This document shows, piece by piece, positions 21,812-31,585 of a DNA stretch of 64,000 bases; position 1 is the stretch's first letter, and each line of letters begins with the position of its first letter. The DNA is from Gammaproteobacteria bacterium (GTDB taxonomy: Bacteria; Pseudomonadota; Gammaproteobacteria; Steroidobacterales; Steroidobacteraceae): assembly GCA_016874055.1 (NCBI GenBank), contig VGVG01000004.1:49335-113334 (forward strand), given 5' to 3'. Under the pieces are notes generated by a model. That model ran no database searches, was not told the DNA's origin, and was given only the letters and a program-made list of their open reading frames with translations. A program made the translations under genes and the position numbers.

Positions 21812-22390
21812 TCAGCGTCCGATCAATGATAGAAATTCTCGCCGCGTGTCTGCGTTCGTCTTGATCGACCCGCGCAAGGCGGAGGTGACCGTCGCCGTGC
21901 CCGTATGACGAACGCCACGGGACTCCACGCACATGTGGCGACACTCGATAACGACGGCGACACCAAGAGGTTGCAGGTGGGTGTCGAGCGCATCGGCAAT
22001 CTGGTTGGTCAATCGCTCCTGCACTTGCAGACGTCGTGCAAAAATTTCGACGAGGCGGGAAATTTTTGAGAGTCCGAGGATTCGCTGGTCAGGTACGTAG
22101 CCCACATAAACCTTACCGAAGAACGGCGCGAGGTGGTGTTCACAAAGAGAATACACCGGAATGTCGCGCACAATGACCATCTCGTCCACGCTTTGTGCGC
22201 CATCTTCAAACGACTTGAGAATGTCCTCCGGTCGCTCTCGATAGCCCCGGGTGTATTCCTCCCAGGCCTTCAGAAAGCGCTCAGGTGTTTCGAGCAAGCC
22301 TTCACGGTCGGGGTCCTCGCCGATGAAGGCGAGCAGACGACGAACGATTTCGATTTCTTTCTTTGAACGACTCGACTTTGGAGGCGTCAT
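21812..22390 (-). CDS. folE: GTP cyclohydrolase I
   Basis: Converts GTP to 7,8-dihydroneopterin triphosphate, the first step of folate synthesis. The 192 residues show the zinc site ([18 protein letters not shown] and [10 protein letters not shown]) and the family motif [21 protein letters not shown]. Normal length. Its ATG overlaps the lipB stop (ATGA), so it is coupled to lipB. The window also has folA, thyA, phhB, fau and the glycine cleavage system, making one-carbon and pterin metabolism a recurring theme. Confidence 0.93.
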   Translation of the reverse strand: MTPPKSSRSKKEIEIVRRLLAFIGEDPDREGLLETPERFLKAWEEYTRGYRERPEDILKSFEDGAQSVDEMVIVRDIPVYSLCEHHLAPFFGKVYVGYVPDQRILGLSKISRLVEIFARRLQVQERLTNQIADALDTHLQPLGVAVVIECRHMCVESRGVRHTGTATVTSALRGSIKTNADTRREFLSLIGR

Positions 22391-23022
22391 GGGACAGTCC
22401 TCGACAGCAGCCTTTGAAGCACCTCAACCAAATCTGCGGCCACACGCTCTAGATTATTTGGCGCATCGAGCGCAGCAAGCTGAGTGATCGCGAGCCCCTC
22501 ATAGCCGCAAGGATTGATACGTTGAAACGGCTCCAAGTTCATGTCGACGTTCAACGCGATGCCATGGTAGCTCGCACCGCGACGTATCCGGATGCCGACA
22601 CTGGCGATTTTGGCGCCCTGCACATAAACTCCTGGCGCCTTCGGCCGCCGAGTGGCCGAAATACCGTAGCTCGCCACACACTCGATTACTGATTGCTCGA
22701 GCGCGGTGACGAGATCGCGTACGCCAAGTCTCGCTCGTCTTAGATCGATGAGCGGATAAACAACCACCTGACCTGGCCCATGATAGGTCACCTGCCCGCC
22801 TCGATCCACCTTGATGACAGGAGTGTCCCCGGCCGCTAGCACGTGGGCCGGATCGCCGTTCATTCCCAGCGTAAAGACCGGATCGTGCTCAAGCACCCAA
22901 AGTTCATCGCGCGTGGTAGGGCCGCGCTCGTCGGTGAATCGTTGCATCGCATGCCAAGTCGGCAGGTACGCCACGCGTCCAAGCTTACGGACGAGCGGAG
23001 GCGTTAGCGGCAAGAGCGGCAT
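22387..23022 (-). CDS. lipB: Octanoyl-[ACP]:protein N-octanoyltransferase
   Basis: Transfers octanoyl from acyl carrier protein to lipoyl domains such as GcvH. Motifs are [22 protein letters not shown], the catalytic Lys in [17 protein letters not shown], and the Cys in [10 protein letters not shown]. The track ORF starts at a GTG (23064); I prefer the ATG at 23022 ([10 protein letters not shown]), giving 211 residues. It still overlaps the 3' end of lipA by about 38 bases. Sits in a lipA-lipB-folE order on the minus strand. Its product is needed for the gcvH target encoded at 47 kb. Confidence 0.9.
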   Translation of the reverse strand: MPLLPLTPPLVRKLGRVAYLPTWHAMQRFTDERGPTTRDELWVLEHDPVFTLGMNGDPAHVLAAGDTPVIKVDRGGQVTYHGPGQVVVYPLIDLRRARLGVRDLVTALEQSVIECVASYGISATRRPKAPGVYVQGAKIASVGIRIRRGASYHGIALNVDMNLEPFQRINPCGYEGLAITQLAALDAPNNLERVAADLVEVLQRLLSRTVP

Positions 23023-24037
23023 TATCGAGTCCGGCGTTATTACCGGCGAGCGCCTGCTCGGCACGATAACTCGAACGAACGAGCGGTCCAGAAACGCATT
23101 CGCGGAATCCGCGTTGGAGCGCCCAGTTACGATACTGGTCGAACTGCTCCGGCGTAATGAATCGCGCGACCGGTAAATGATTGACTGTAGGCTGCAAGTA
23201 CTGTCCGAGCGTCACTAAGTCGACGTCATACGCGCGTAGATTGTCGAGGGTTTCGATGATTTCGTGGTCGGTCTCGCCAAGACCCAACATAAGACTAGTC
23301 TTAGTGAGTACATCGGGACGATGACGCTTGGCATGAGCGAGGACGCGCAGCGTTTGTTCGTAGCCCGCACGAGGATCACGAACAGGGTGCGTCAGCCGCC
23401 GAACAGTTTCGATATTTTGCGCGAATACCTTGAGTCCCGAATCGACGACGGTTTCGACATCGGACAGCACACCCTGGAAATCAGGCGTCAGTGCCTCGAC
23501 AGCAGTCTGCGGCGAAATTTCTTTAATTGCTCGGACGGCGGCGGCGAAATGAGCAGCACCACCATCGGCAAGATCGTCGCGATTGACGGAGGTGAGCACG
23601 ACATAGCGCAATTTCATGAGCACGACCGTACGAGCCGTGTTGCGAGGCTCTTGAAGATCAATCCATCCTCGCGGGTTGCCAGTGTCGACGGCACAGAACC
23701 GACATGCGCGAGTACATACCTCACCCATTAGCATGATGGTCGCCGTACCGGCGTTCCAGCACTCACCGATGTTTGGGCACTTCGCCTCTTCGCACACCGT
23801 AGCCAGACGGTGCTCGCGTACCGTGCGACGCACGAAATCGTAGTTCTCGCCGCTGGCGAGCGGAGCCTTCAACCAGCTGGGCTTACCACCCGGCACTCGA
23901 GTCGGTGCTGCGGCTGTAGCCTTAATGCCATCGCGAATGGCCGCAAAGCCCTGGGCGGTGCGGTATTTCTCACCGCTACGCACAACCGGCACGGGTACGG
24001 CAATTTCGATCGTCTCGTTAGGGCGTTCGTTGCTCAT
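22985..24037 (-). CDS. lipA: Lipoyl synthase (radical SAM)
   Basis: Radical-SAM enzyme that inserts two sulfurs into octanoylated lipoyl domains. Two iron-sulfur sites are visible: the auxiliary cluster [12 protein letters not shown] and the radical-SAM CTRACRFC, plus the conserved C-terminal RSSYRAE. I choose the ATG at 24037 over the GTG two codons upstream, giving 350 residues. The tail after RSSYRAE is Ala/Asn-rich and overlaps the lipB start. Divergence and spacing make this the first gene of lipA-lipB-folE; murU lies just upstream on the same strand with about 20 bp between. Confidence 0.94.
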   Translation of the reverse strand: MSNERPNETIEIAVPVPVVRSGEKYRTAQGFAAIRDGIKATAAAPTRVPGGKPSWLKAPLASGENYDFVRRTVREHRLATVCEEAKCPNIGECWNAGTATIMLMGEVCTRACRFCAVDTGNPRGWIDLQEPRNTARTVVLMKLRYVVLTSVNRDDLADGGAAHFAAAVRAIKEISPQTAVEALTPDFQGVLSDVETVVDSGLKVFAQNIETVRRLTHPVRDPRAGYEQTLRVLAHAKRHRPDVLTKTSLMLGLGETDHEIIETLDNLRAYDVDLVTLGQYLQPTVNHLPVARFITPEQFDQYRNWALQRGFRECVSGPLVRSSYRAEQALAGNNAGLDNAALAANASARP

Positions 24038-24058
24038 GGGCACAAGTGTACGCGAGCC

Positions 24059-24751
24059 TCAGCCGGTTGCGCCGCCGGCCAGTCGTCCGTCGAGTTCCCG
24101 CAGGCGCTCAGGCGTCGCGATATCGAACCAAAGTCCCTGATATAACCGACCGCGCAGTCGCCCTGCGGCAGCTGCCTCAAGCAGCAACGGTAGGAGTGGT
24201 CTTCGACCGGGCGTGTGACCGGCAAAAAATTGCGGGCGATAAACGGCGATGCCCGAGAAGGTATATCGAACGGGTCTATCTGCTGCGATGTCGAATCCAC
24301 CCCCCTCTCGTGCGAGTAAGGCGAAGTCTCCTCGAGGATGTTCCGGTGGATTCGGTGCTAAAATTAACAGTCCGAGTGCTTGCTCATCTAGCGCGGGCAG
24401 CCGCGAAAAATCGAAGTCGGTCCAGATATCGCCGTTAACGACCAGAAACGGCTCCAAGCCAAGCAAGGGTAACGCCTGGATGATGCCGCCCGCCGTCTCA
24501 AGTGCGCCCCCACGCTCGGCACTGTATTGAATGCGAACGCCGTAACGCTTACCGTCACCCAGCGCCTCGACGATGTACTCACCGAGCCACGCGTGGTTGA
24601 TGACGAGGTCACGGATTCCCGCTCGAGCGAGTGCAGCGAGATGCCACTCGATTAGAGACCGAGCACCGACCTCAAGGAGCGGCTTCGGTCGCCCATCGGT
24701 CAGCGGTCGCATACGCTCGCCGCGACCCGCCGCAAGAATCATCGCTTTCAT
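24059..24751 (-). CDS. murU: N-acetylmuramate-1-phosphate uridylyltransferase
   Basis: Sugar-nucleotidyltransferase of the anhydro-MurNAc recycling bypass that makes UDP-MurNAc from MurNAc-1-P and UTP. The 230 residues open with the nucleotidyltransferase signature MKAMILAAGRGERMRPLTDG and the Lys of RPKPLLEVGARSLIEWHL, and contain NGDIWTDFDF for metal binding. Directly downstream of the AmgK-type kinase and next to lptD, the same arrangement as in Pseudomonas, which supports MurU over other NTP transferases. The pathway bypasses de novo MurA and is linked to fosfomycin tolerance in organisms that have it. Confidence 0.87.
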   Translation of the reverse strand: MKAMILAAGRGERMRPLTDGRPKPLLEVGARSLIEWHLAALARAGIRDLVINHAWLGEYIVEALGDGKRYGVRIQYSAERGGALETAGGIIQALPLLGLEPFLVVNGDIWTDFDFSRLPALDEQALGLLILAPNPPEHPRGDFALLAREGGGFDIAADRPVRYTFSGIAVYRPQFFAGHTPGRRPLLPLLLEAAAAGRLRGRLYQGLWFDIATPERLRELDGRLAGGATG

Positions 24752-25788
24752 CAGATGCTGAGCTGACGAGCGCGAGAATTAGCCATGGCCAGCCGCGGAA
24801 CGATGTACTGTTCAAGCCACAAACCGAAATCCCGTAGTGCAACGTGACGTGCGGAGGCATCGCACAGGTATTCCAGCGTCAGCGGTAAGTCATCGAGATA
24901 ACTCGTCTTACCGTCCCGCCACCAGAGGCGCGCGAAGATGCCGAGAATCTTTATATGTCGCTGCACGCCGATGAGGTCGAACCAACGTAAGAACTCTCGA
25001 TCACTAGAGCCTGCAAGGTCCGATACGCCGCGTGTCAGCAAACCCTGTCGATAGGCCAGCACGTAACTCTCGATCTCGGTACGAGACCAAGCGATATAAC
25101 AATCGTTGAGCAAGGAGGCGAGGTCGTACCCCACGGGACCGGACAGCGCGTCCTGAAAATCGATGACCCCTATCTTGTCGTGGGGCAGCAGCATCAGGTT
25201 GCGCGAGTGGTAATCGCGATGGACGAAGACTGTTGGCTGGGCCAGCGCCTGATCAATTAGCCAAAGAAAAGTACACTCGAGCAACTCGCGCTCGGCGGGC
25301 TCTAGTGTAATTTGCAGGTGCCGAACGCAGAACCACTCAGGCATCAACTCGAGCTCGCGGCGCAGTGCTTCGGCATCGTAAGGCGGCAGCTCGCGCGCGG
25401 CCTCCCGTCCGCCGATCTGAATACGCGCCAGAGTATCTAACGCAGCCTGGTACAGTGCCGGCGCCCGGCCCGGCTTGCGCAATTCCAGCAAAAACGGTGT
25501 CGAGCCAAGATCCTCGAGCAGGACAAACCCCCTGCCGATATCGACCGCATGCACATCTGGAACGTGCACCCCCACCCCTTTCAGCAACCTCGCCACCCGC
25601 AGGTAGGGGCCAATGTCCTCCCGATCAGGTGGCGCATCCATGACCACACGAGTGCTGCCGTCGGGCAACCAGGCACGGAAATAACGCCGAAAACTGGCGT
25701 CTGCCGAGGCCGCCTCGATGCGAGCCGCACCGAAGTTCAGTTCGTGCTTTACCCAATGCGACAACAGTTCTAAGCGAGCATCCGACAA
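24751..25788 (-). CDS. amgK: N-acetylmuramate/N-acetylglucosamine kinase (AmgK type)
   Basis: Aminoglycoside-phosphotransferase-fold kinase that phosphorylates MurNAc at C1 for recycling. The catalytic loop is FVHRDYHSRNLMLL and the metal-binding motif is GVIDFQDALSGPVGYDLASLL. The track ORF extends to 25929 into the divergent lptD; a TTG at 25788 gives about 345 residues, the usual size, and leaves a 54-bp divergent promoter gap. Its stop overlaps the murU start. Other choline/aminoglycoside kinases share the fold, but the murU pairing decides. Confidence 0.85.
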   Translation of the reverse strand: MSDARLELLSHWVKHELNFGAARIEAASADASFRRYFRAWLPDGSTRVVMDAPPDREDIGPYLRVARLLKGVGVHVPDVHAVDIGRGFVLLEDLGSTPFLLELRKPGRAPALYQAALDTLARIQIGGREAARELPPYDAEALRRELELMPEWFCVRHLQITLEPAERELLECTFLWLIDQALAQPTVFVHRDYHSRNLMLLPHDKIGVIDFQDALSGPVGYDLASLLNDCYIAWSRTEIESYVLAYRQGLLTRGVSDLAGSSDREFLRWFDLIGVQRHIKILGIFARLWWRDGKTSYLDDLPLTLEYLCDASARHVALRDFGLWLEQYIVPRLAMANSRARQLSI

Positions 25789-25842
25789 GGGCTTGGTAAT
25801 CCACGGCCTAGTTTTAGCTACATTATAGTAAGGTCGCCAGCC

Positions 25843-28122
25843 ATGATCCCGCCGCGTCGCCTCGTCCGTTTGATAGCCTGCGCGGTATTGCTCGTAGGTA
25901 GCCTGCCCGGCTGGTCGGTACACTTTCAATGCAAACAGCTCGATCCCCCAACGCGATGCCCTGCGCCTTCAGCGGTGCGCGAAGCCTTCTCACGCAGTAG
26001 CGCTTTGCCCGAAGCAGGACTTGCGCCGACTCCCCCCGCGCAATCCAAGGCGGTCGATGCCGCGGTCGAGGTGTCGAGCGATGCAGCCACGCTCGGCATA
26101 ACCGGTGATGCCGCTCTCAGCGGACACGTCGCCATTCGCCAAGGCGAGCGAACGCTGAGCGCCGAAGATGTTTCCTACGATTCCACAGCGCGTGAGTTCT
26201 CGATACGAGGACTGTTACGCTTCGCCGATTCGGTGCTGCGCGTGGAGGGACGATCGGGCCGGTACGACCCAACTGGCGGCGCCGCCTTTGACGACACGCG
26301 TTTCGAGCTACCGGAGGAGCCCGCCCGCGGAGCCGCCGACTCGCTGGAGCTCGGAGTCGACGGCAAAGTCATTCTGTCAAAGGTGTGGTTCACCACCTGC
26401 CCTGAGGGCTCGCCCGACTGGCGAATTCGTGCCAGTCGTATCGAGCTCGACGCGCGCGCGCGTAGAGGCACGGGTCGTAATGCTGCTATCGACTTCAAGG
26501 GCGTACCGATTCTCTACCTACCTTATTTGTCCTTCCCTCTCGGGGACCAGAGAAAAAGCGGATTTCTTTTCCCAAACGTCGGCTACAGCTCACGAGGTGG
26601 CGCCGAAATCACTCTCCCGTACTACCTCAGCCTCGCGCCGAACTACGATCTGACGCTCGAACCCACGGTCTATGGTCGACGCGGCTTAGATTTCGGGATG
26701 CGTTTCCGCTACCTCACGATGCGTCATCGAGGTGAGCTACGCCTCAACGCACTGCAATCGGACAGCTTGAGTGAGACCAACCGTAACTGGGTGAGATTCC
26801 GTCACCGAAGTGAGCTGTCTGCAAACTGGAGATTTGACATCGATGCTCAGAGCGTGAGCGATACCGAATACTTCGAAGATTTCGCCTCCGGTACCGAAGG
26901 CACGAGCATCGCCTTCCTACGACGTAGTGCGCGGCTCGCTTACCGCAACGAGCATTGGCACCTGCGCGCCGAGGCCGAGCAATTTCAGACCATCGATCGA
27001 GCGCTCGATGTTCTCGATAGACCGTATGCGCGCCTTCCACGCTTTCAGGTAAGCGGCGACTGGATTACGAACGGACCACTCGCGATGCGTTTTGGATTCG
27101 ATAGCGAGGTAGTTAACTTCGATCGCACGGTCGGCGTTAAAGGCTGGCGTACCGACTTCGCACCCTGGGCGGGGCTCGATTTCGGATCGCCCGCGTATTA
27201 CCTGCGTCCGAGCACAGGCTGGCGGTACACCCGTTACGACCTCGACGGCGTCGCAGCCAAGACGGACGATCGCCTCTCGCGGTCGCTACCCTACGCCGTT
27301 CTCGATGCCGGAATCCGACTCGAACGCAATGGCATTGAAAGCTCACGTACGCGGATGATCCTAGAGCCTCGACTGCTTTATCTTTGGACGCCCTATCGAG
27401 ATCAGTATCAGCTACCGGTCTTCGACACGGCACTGTCCGATCTCGATTTCATACAACTCTTTCGGATCTCGCGCTACGTCGGTCCCGACCGAATTGCCGA
27501 TGCAAATCATGCAAGCATCGGCGTCACGTCGCGTATCTTTGATCGTCAGTCGGGACGTCAATTGCTTTCGGCTACCTTAGGACAAATCTATCGATTCGAA
27601 CGCCCGCGCGTGCAACTCCCTGGAGAGTTGTTCGTCGGCGAGGCACGCTCCGACCTCGTAGCGCAACTTGGAATATCTGCTTGGCAGAGCTGGAACGTTA
27701 GCTTTGGCGTGCAATGGGATAGTACGGAGAAAAATCAGCAGCGCAGCCACCTGCGGCTGCAGTATCGACCTGATTCTGATCGCGCGTTAAACCTCGCCTA
27801 CCGCTTCCAGCGCGATCGATTTGAGCAAGGCGAGCTGTCGGGCGCGTGGCCGATCGGTTCCCGCTGGAATGTGTATGGTCGTTATGTGTACGACCTCAAG
27901 GATCGCAGCAAGCTCGATCGTTTTACGGGAATCGAATACAAGTCGTGCTGCTGGCGTTTAAGACTGGTGGGTCGTCGCTTTGTATCGAGCCGAACCGGCG
28001 AGCGCGACACTGGAATCTACTTGCAGCTGGAACTCAATGGTCTCGCGAGTGCCGGAGGGTCGGCCGATGCTTTCCTCGAGGAGGCAATTCGGGGATACTC
28101 AGCCGGCGATCAAAGCCGCTAA
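25843..28122 (+). CDS. lptD: LPS-assembly protein LptD
   Basis: Outer-membrane beta-barrel that, with LptE, inserts lipopolysaccharide into the outer leaflet. The 759 residues have a signal peptide (about 1-25), an N-terminal OstA/beta-jellyroll domain (about 85-220) and a large barrel. Cysteines are placed as needed for the LptD disulfides: CKQLDPPTRC near the N-terminus, TTCPEG around 180, and the adjacent pair KSCCWRLRL near the C-terminus. Divergent from amgK, with an AT-rich gap (agctacattatagtaag) as likely promoter. First gene of lptD-surA-pdxA-rsmA-apaG-apaH. Confidence 0.93.
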   Translation: MIPPRRLVRLIACAVLLVGSLPGWSVHFQCKQLDPPTRCPAPSAVREAFSRSSALPEAGLAPTPPAQSKAVDAAVEVSSDAATLGITGDAALSGHVAIRQGERTLSAEDVSYDSTAREFSIRGLLRFADSVLRVEGRSGRYDPTGGAAFDDTRFELPEEPARGAADSLELGVDGKVILSKVWFTTCPEGSPDWRIRASRIELDARARRGTGRNAAIDFKGVPILYLPYLSFPLGDQRKSGFLFPNVGYSSRGGAEITLPYYLSLAPNYDLTLEPTVYGRRGLDFGMRFRYLTMRHRGELRLNALQSDSLSETNRNWVRFRHRSELSANWRFDIDAQSVSDTEYFEDFASGTEGTSIAFLRRSARLAYRNEHWHLRAEAEQFQTIDRALDVLDRPYARLPRFQVSGDWITNGPLAMRFGFDSEVVNFDRTVGVKGWRTDFAPWAGLDFGSPAYYLRPSTGWRYTRYDLDGVAAKTDDRLSRSLPYAVLDAGIRLERNGIESSRTRMILEPRLLYLWTPYRDQYQLPVFDTALSDLDFIQLFRISRYVGPDRIADANHASIGVTSRIFDRQSGRQLLSATLGQIYRFERPRVQLPGELFVGEARSDLVAQLGISAWQSWNVSFGVQWDSTEKNQQRSHLRLQYRPDSDRALNLAYRFQRDRFEQGELSGAWPIGSRWNVYGRYVYDLKDRSKLDRFTGIEYKSCCWRLRLVGRRFVSSRTGERDTGIYLQLELNGLASAGGSADAFLEEAIRGYSAGDQSR

Positions 28123-28147
28123 GTTTTTAGGATTTTCGGAAATCAAT

Positions 28148-29470
28148 ATGGCCCCTTCTGTACAACGTAATCTCACATTCCTCGCCTCCACATGTCTCGC
28201 GATGCTCGTGGCCACTTCGCCAGCTTTAGCACAGCGCTCGCTCTCTGATCGCGGCACTATGCTCGATCGCGTCGCAGCCGTCGTGAATGACGGAGTCGTG
28301 CTTGCCAGCGAACTCGAGGAGCAAGTGCAGGTGATCGCGGGTCGTTTGCAGTCTCAAGGACTCGAGATGCCGCCGCCTGGAGTACTGCGTCAACAAATAC
28401 TCGATCGGCTCATCCTTCAGGAAATTCAGATGCAGCGCGCCCAGCGTGCAGGCATTCGCATCGGCGACGAATCACTCAACCAGGCTCTCGCGGATGTTGC
28501 GCAGCGTAATGGCATCGCGCTCGTACAGTTCCCGTCGACCCTCGCGCAGCAGGGTATCGACTACATTTCCTATCGCGAGAGCGTCCGTCGAGAAATGACT
28601 CTTCAGGTGCTACGGCAACGCGACGTCATCCAGCGTATCAACGTATCGCCCCGTGAGCTCCAGCAATTCCTAGAGAAACAAAAGTCCCGACCTTCCGAGC
28701 TTAATGAGTACAACCTCTCACACATCCTCATCGCGGTACCTCAGGAAGCAACGTCCGCTCAGCTCGATCAGGCCGAGAGCCGCGCACAGAATGTCTTCCA
28801 GCGTGCGAGGAGTGGTGAAGATTTCACGAAGCTCGCCATCGCCTTCTCGAATAGTCAGACTGCGCTCGAGGGCGGCGCACTCGGCTGGCGTCGTGGTCCA
28901 GAAATTCCGACTGTGCTCGCCGATCTCGTGGTGAACCTCAAACCTGGCGAGGTCAGCGAACCACTACGCACTCCGTCGGGTTATCATATTGTACGTCTCA
29001 ACGAAATCCGTGGTGCTGATCAGCAGGTCGTCATCGAACAAACCCATGCTCGTCATATCTTGCTCAAGCCTACTGAGATTCAGGACGATGCCACGGTACA
29101 ACAACGACTGATCGATGTTCGCGATCGAATTCTTAAAGGTGAAGATTTCTCGGTGCTCGCCAAAACGCTCTCCGACGATCCGGGTTCGGCTGTTGATGGC
29201 GGCGATCTCGGCTGGACCGCCCCGGGCACGTTCGTTCCGGAGTTCGACGCAGCGCTGGGTCGTCTCACGCCCAACGAAATCAGCGAACCTTTCCGTACCC
29301 AGTTCGGCTGGCATATCGTCCAGCTTCTCGAACGCCGGCAGTTCGACAACACCGAAGAACTGCGTCGGCAGCGCGCCTTCATGCAGCTAAGAGAAAGTAA
29401 GGCAGACGAGGAAACCGAGCTCTGGCTGCGTCGGCTGCGCGATGAGGCGTATGTCGATATCAAGAGCTGA
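28148..29470 (+). CDS. surA: Periplasmic chaperone/peptidyl-prolyl isomerase SurA
   Basis: Periplasmic chaperone that delivers outer-membrane barrels, LptD among them, to the Bam machine. The track ORF begins inside lptD; the ATG at 28148 gives 440 residues with a signal peptide ending TSPALAQ. Order is an N-terminal SurA domain (DRVAAVVNDGVVLASELEEQV), two parvulin PPIase domains (LSHILIAVP near 195 and ARHILLKPTE near 305), and a C-terminal helix. Lies 25 bases after lptD. Its 3' end overlaps pdxA. Confidence 0.93.
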   Translation: MAPSVQRNLTFLASTCLAMLVATSPALAQRSLSDRGTMLDRVAAVVNDGVVLASELEEQVQVIAGRLQSQGLEMPPPGVLRQQILDRLILQEIQMQRAQRAGIRIGDESLNQALADVAQRNGIALVQFPSTLAQQGIDYISYRESVRREMTLQVLRQRDVIQRINVSPRELQQFLEKQKSRPSELNEYNLSHILIAVPQEATSAQLDQAESRAQNVFQRARSGEDFTKLAIAFSNSQTALEGGALGWRRGPEIPTVLADLVVNLKPGEVSEPLRTPSGYHIVRLNEIRGADQQVVIEQTHARHILLKPTEIQDDATVQQRLIDVRDRILKGEDFSVLAKTLSDDPGSAVDGGDLGWTAPGTFVPEFDAALGRLTPNEISEPFRTQFGWHIVQLLERRQFDNTEELRRQRAFMQLRESKADEETELWLRRLRDEAYVDIKS

Positions 29471-30413
29471 ATATCCGCGGATCATCATCACCTCGGGTGA
29501 GCCAGCGGGCATCGGCCCCGAGCTCTGCGCGCAACTTACGCGCGTCGATCTTCCGCCCTGCGAGTTGCATTGCCTCGTCGATCAATCTTTGCTCGAGACG
29601 CGTGCGCCTGCAGGGTCCAAGCTCGATCGATTGAAGATCGTGCATCGACCGCTAGCCGTCCCCTCGGTCGCCGGTACGCTCGATAGTCGTAACGCGGGTT
29701 ATGTGGTTCGTCTTCTTGACGATGCGTTGGAGAGCGTGAAAAACGGTGCCTGTGACGCCATGGTTACCGCACCCGTTCAAAAAAGCGTGATCGCCGCCTC
29801 GGGTGTGCCCTTCTCGGGTCACACCGAGTACCTCGCTGAACGCTGCGGCACACCTAAGCCTGTGATGATGCTGGTGGCGGGGGGGCTTCGGATCGCGCTC
29901 GCCACCACTCATCTGCCGCTTCGGCAAGTGCCCGACGCAATTACGCAGCCACTCGTGCTGCATATTTTGCGCATAATGCACGCCGATCTTAAAAATGCCT
30001 TCGGCATCAAAAACCCTCGTATTGCGGTCTGCGGTCTCAATCCTCACGCCGGAGAGGTGGGGCTACTCGGTGACGAGGAGATTCGGCAGATCAGCCCCGC
30101 CATCGAAGTAGCGCGTGCCGAAAATATCGACGTCGTCGGACCCATTCCGGCAGACACCGCGTTCGTACCGAGCCAGTTGGTAAAAGTCGATGCGTTTCTC
30201 GCTATGTTTCATGATCAAGGATTACCCGTGCTAAAGCACGCGGGCTTCGGTCACGCCGTCAACGTGACACTCGGTCTGCCGGTAATCCGAACGTCGGTGG
30301 ATCACGGCACTGCTCTATCGCTTGCAGGTACCGGACGCGCGGATGTCGGCAGCTTGCGAGCGGCCGTCGAACTCGCGGTTGATCTTACTTATCGACGACG
30401 CTCTAGCCACTGA
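29442..30413 (+). CDS. pdxA: 4-hydroxythreonine-4-phosphate dehydrogenase
   Basis: NAD-dependent, metal-requiring enzyme of pyridoxal 5'-phosphate synthesis. The family opening is IIITSGEPAGIGPEL. Metal ligands are the His in FSGHTEYLAERCG, the second His region GLNPHAGEVGLLGDEE, and FHDQGLPVLKH. About 320 residues; ATGs at 29442 or 29451 are both possible and either overlaps surA by about 20-30 bases. Cotranscribed between surA and rsmA, the standard gammaproteobacterial order. Confidence 0.93.
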   Translation: MRRMSISRAEYPRIIITSGEPAGIGPELCAQLTRVDLPPCELHCLVDQSLLETRAPAGSKLDRLKIVHRPLAVPSVAGTLDSRNAGYVVRLLDDALESVKNGACDAMVTAPVQKSVIAASGVPFSGHTEYLAERCGTPKPVMMLVAGGLRIALATTHLPLRQVPDAITQPLVLHILRIMHADLKNAFGIKNPRIAVCGLNPHAGEVGLLGDEEIRQISPAIEVARAENIDVVGPIPADTAFVPSQLVKVDAFLAMFHDQGLPVLKHAGFGHAVNVTLGLPVIRTSVDHGTALSLAGTGRADVGSLRAAVELAVDLTYRRRSSH

Positions 30414-30420
30414 GTCCACG

Positions 30421-31200
30421 GTGGTCCTCGCACGCAAACGCTTCGGTCAGAACTTTCTGCACGATCCAAATGTGATCGCGCAGATCGTCGAATCCATCGA
30501 CCCACAGCCCGGAGAGGCTCTCGTCGAGATCGGACCGGGTCAAGGTGCGTTGACCGAGCCGCTCCTCAAGCTCTGCGAAGAGTTTGATGCCATCGAAATC
30601 GATCGTGATCTCGCGGGAGAGCTACAGCAAAGATTCGGCGACCGTGGCCTTACGCTTCATGTGTGCGATGTGCTGGAATTCGATTTCGCGACGCTCGCCA
30701 AAGCGCGAGGTCAGAAGCTTCGGGTCATCGGTAACCTGCCGTATAACGTCTCGACTCCCCTGCTCTTTCACTTACTCGATCACCGCGCCTCCATTGTCGA
30801 TCTGCACGTCATGTTGCAGCGAGAGGTCATCGAGCGTATCTGCGCGGCACCGGGCGGTGGGGACTACGGTAGGCTCACCGTGATGCTCGCGCCTTGGTTG
30901 ACCGCCCAGCACCTCTTCGATGTCGGTCCCGGTGCGTTCCGTCCGGCACCGCAGGTCTGGTCGGCCGTTGCACGCCTCACCGTGCACGAAACACCGGCTT
31001 TCCCTGTCGATGCTCGCTACGCGCGAGTGGTGGCTGCTGCGTTCTCTAAGCGGCGAAAGACGCTGCGCAATACGCTGCACACCCTGCTCGATGCCGAAGC
31101 CATTGCCGCCTGCCACATCGATCCGGGTGCGCGACCCGAGACTTTGTCGCCGGCGGAGTTCGGTCGAGTTGCCAGCGCGGTACGCGAACCGCTAGTGTGA
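30421..31200 (+). CDS. rsmA: 16S rRNA dimethyladenosine transferase
   Basis: KsgA/RsmA dimethylates A1518 and A1519 of 16S rRNA late in 30S assembly. The track ORF starts at 30322 inside pdxA; homologues begin right before RKRFGQNFLHD, so the GTG at 30421 (VVLARKRFGQNF) is preferred, giving 259 residues. SAM motif I is LVEIGPGQGALTEPLL; the catalytic motif IV is VIGNLPYNVSTPLLFHL. The C-terminal domain contains FSKRRKTLRNTL. Its TGA overlaps the apaG start. Confidence 0.94.
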   Translation: MVLARKRFGQNFLHDPNVIAQIVESIDPQPGEALVEIGPGQGALTEPLLKLCEEFDAIEIDRDLAGELQQRFGDRGLTLHVCDVLEFDFATLAKARGQKLRVIGNLPYNVSTPLLFHLLDHRASIVDLHVMLQREVIERICAAPGGGDYGRLTVMLAPWLTAQHLFDVGPGAFRPAPQVWSAVARLTVHETPAFPVDARYARVVAAAFSKRRKTLRNTLHTLLDAEAIAACHIDPGARPETLSPAEFGRVASAVREPLV

Positions 31201-31583
31201 GCCAAATGCGCATCGATCATCACCTTGATATCAAAATCGAAACGATTTATCTCGAAGCTCAATCTGACCCTGACAGTCAGCGTTACGTATTCGGTTATAC
31301 AGTGACCATGCGAAACGAGGGACGCTTGCCTCTGAAGCTCATGACGCGCCATTGGGTCATCACCGACAGTAACGGCAAAGTTCAGGAGGTCCGTGGAGCA
31401 GGCGTCGTTGGCGAACAGCCGCACCTCGAACCTGGTCAAGGATTTCGCTACTCGAGCGGTGCCGTCATCGAAACTCCAGTCGGCACCATGCACGGTAGCT
31501 ACCAGATGCGCGGTGACGACGGTTTCCAATTCGATGCACCGATCCCCGCATTCCGACTGGCGATGCCAGGAGTGGTGCACTGA
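31197..31583 (+). CDS. apaG: ApaG (DUF525) protein
   Basis: Small beta-sandwich protein of unresolved role, almost always encoded between rsmA and apaH. The 128 residues show the family motifs YTVTMRNEGRLPLKLMTRHWVITD, EVRGAGVVGEQPHLEPG and the Gly-rich MHGSYQM. Start is either the GTG overlapping the rsmA stop (GTGA) or an ATG three codons on. Two bases separate it from apaH. Confidence 0.93.
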   Translation: MSQMRIDHHLDIKIETIYLEAQSDPDSQRYVFGYTVTMRNEGRLPLKLMTRHWVITDSNGKVQEVRGAGVVGEQPHLEPGQGFRYSSGAVIETPVGTMHGSYQMRGDDGFQFDAPIPAFRLAMPGVVH

Positions 31584-31585
31584 CC

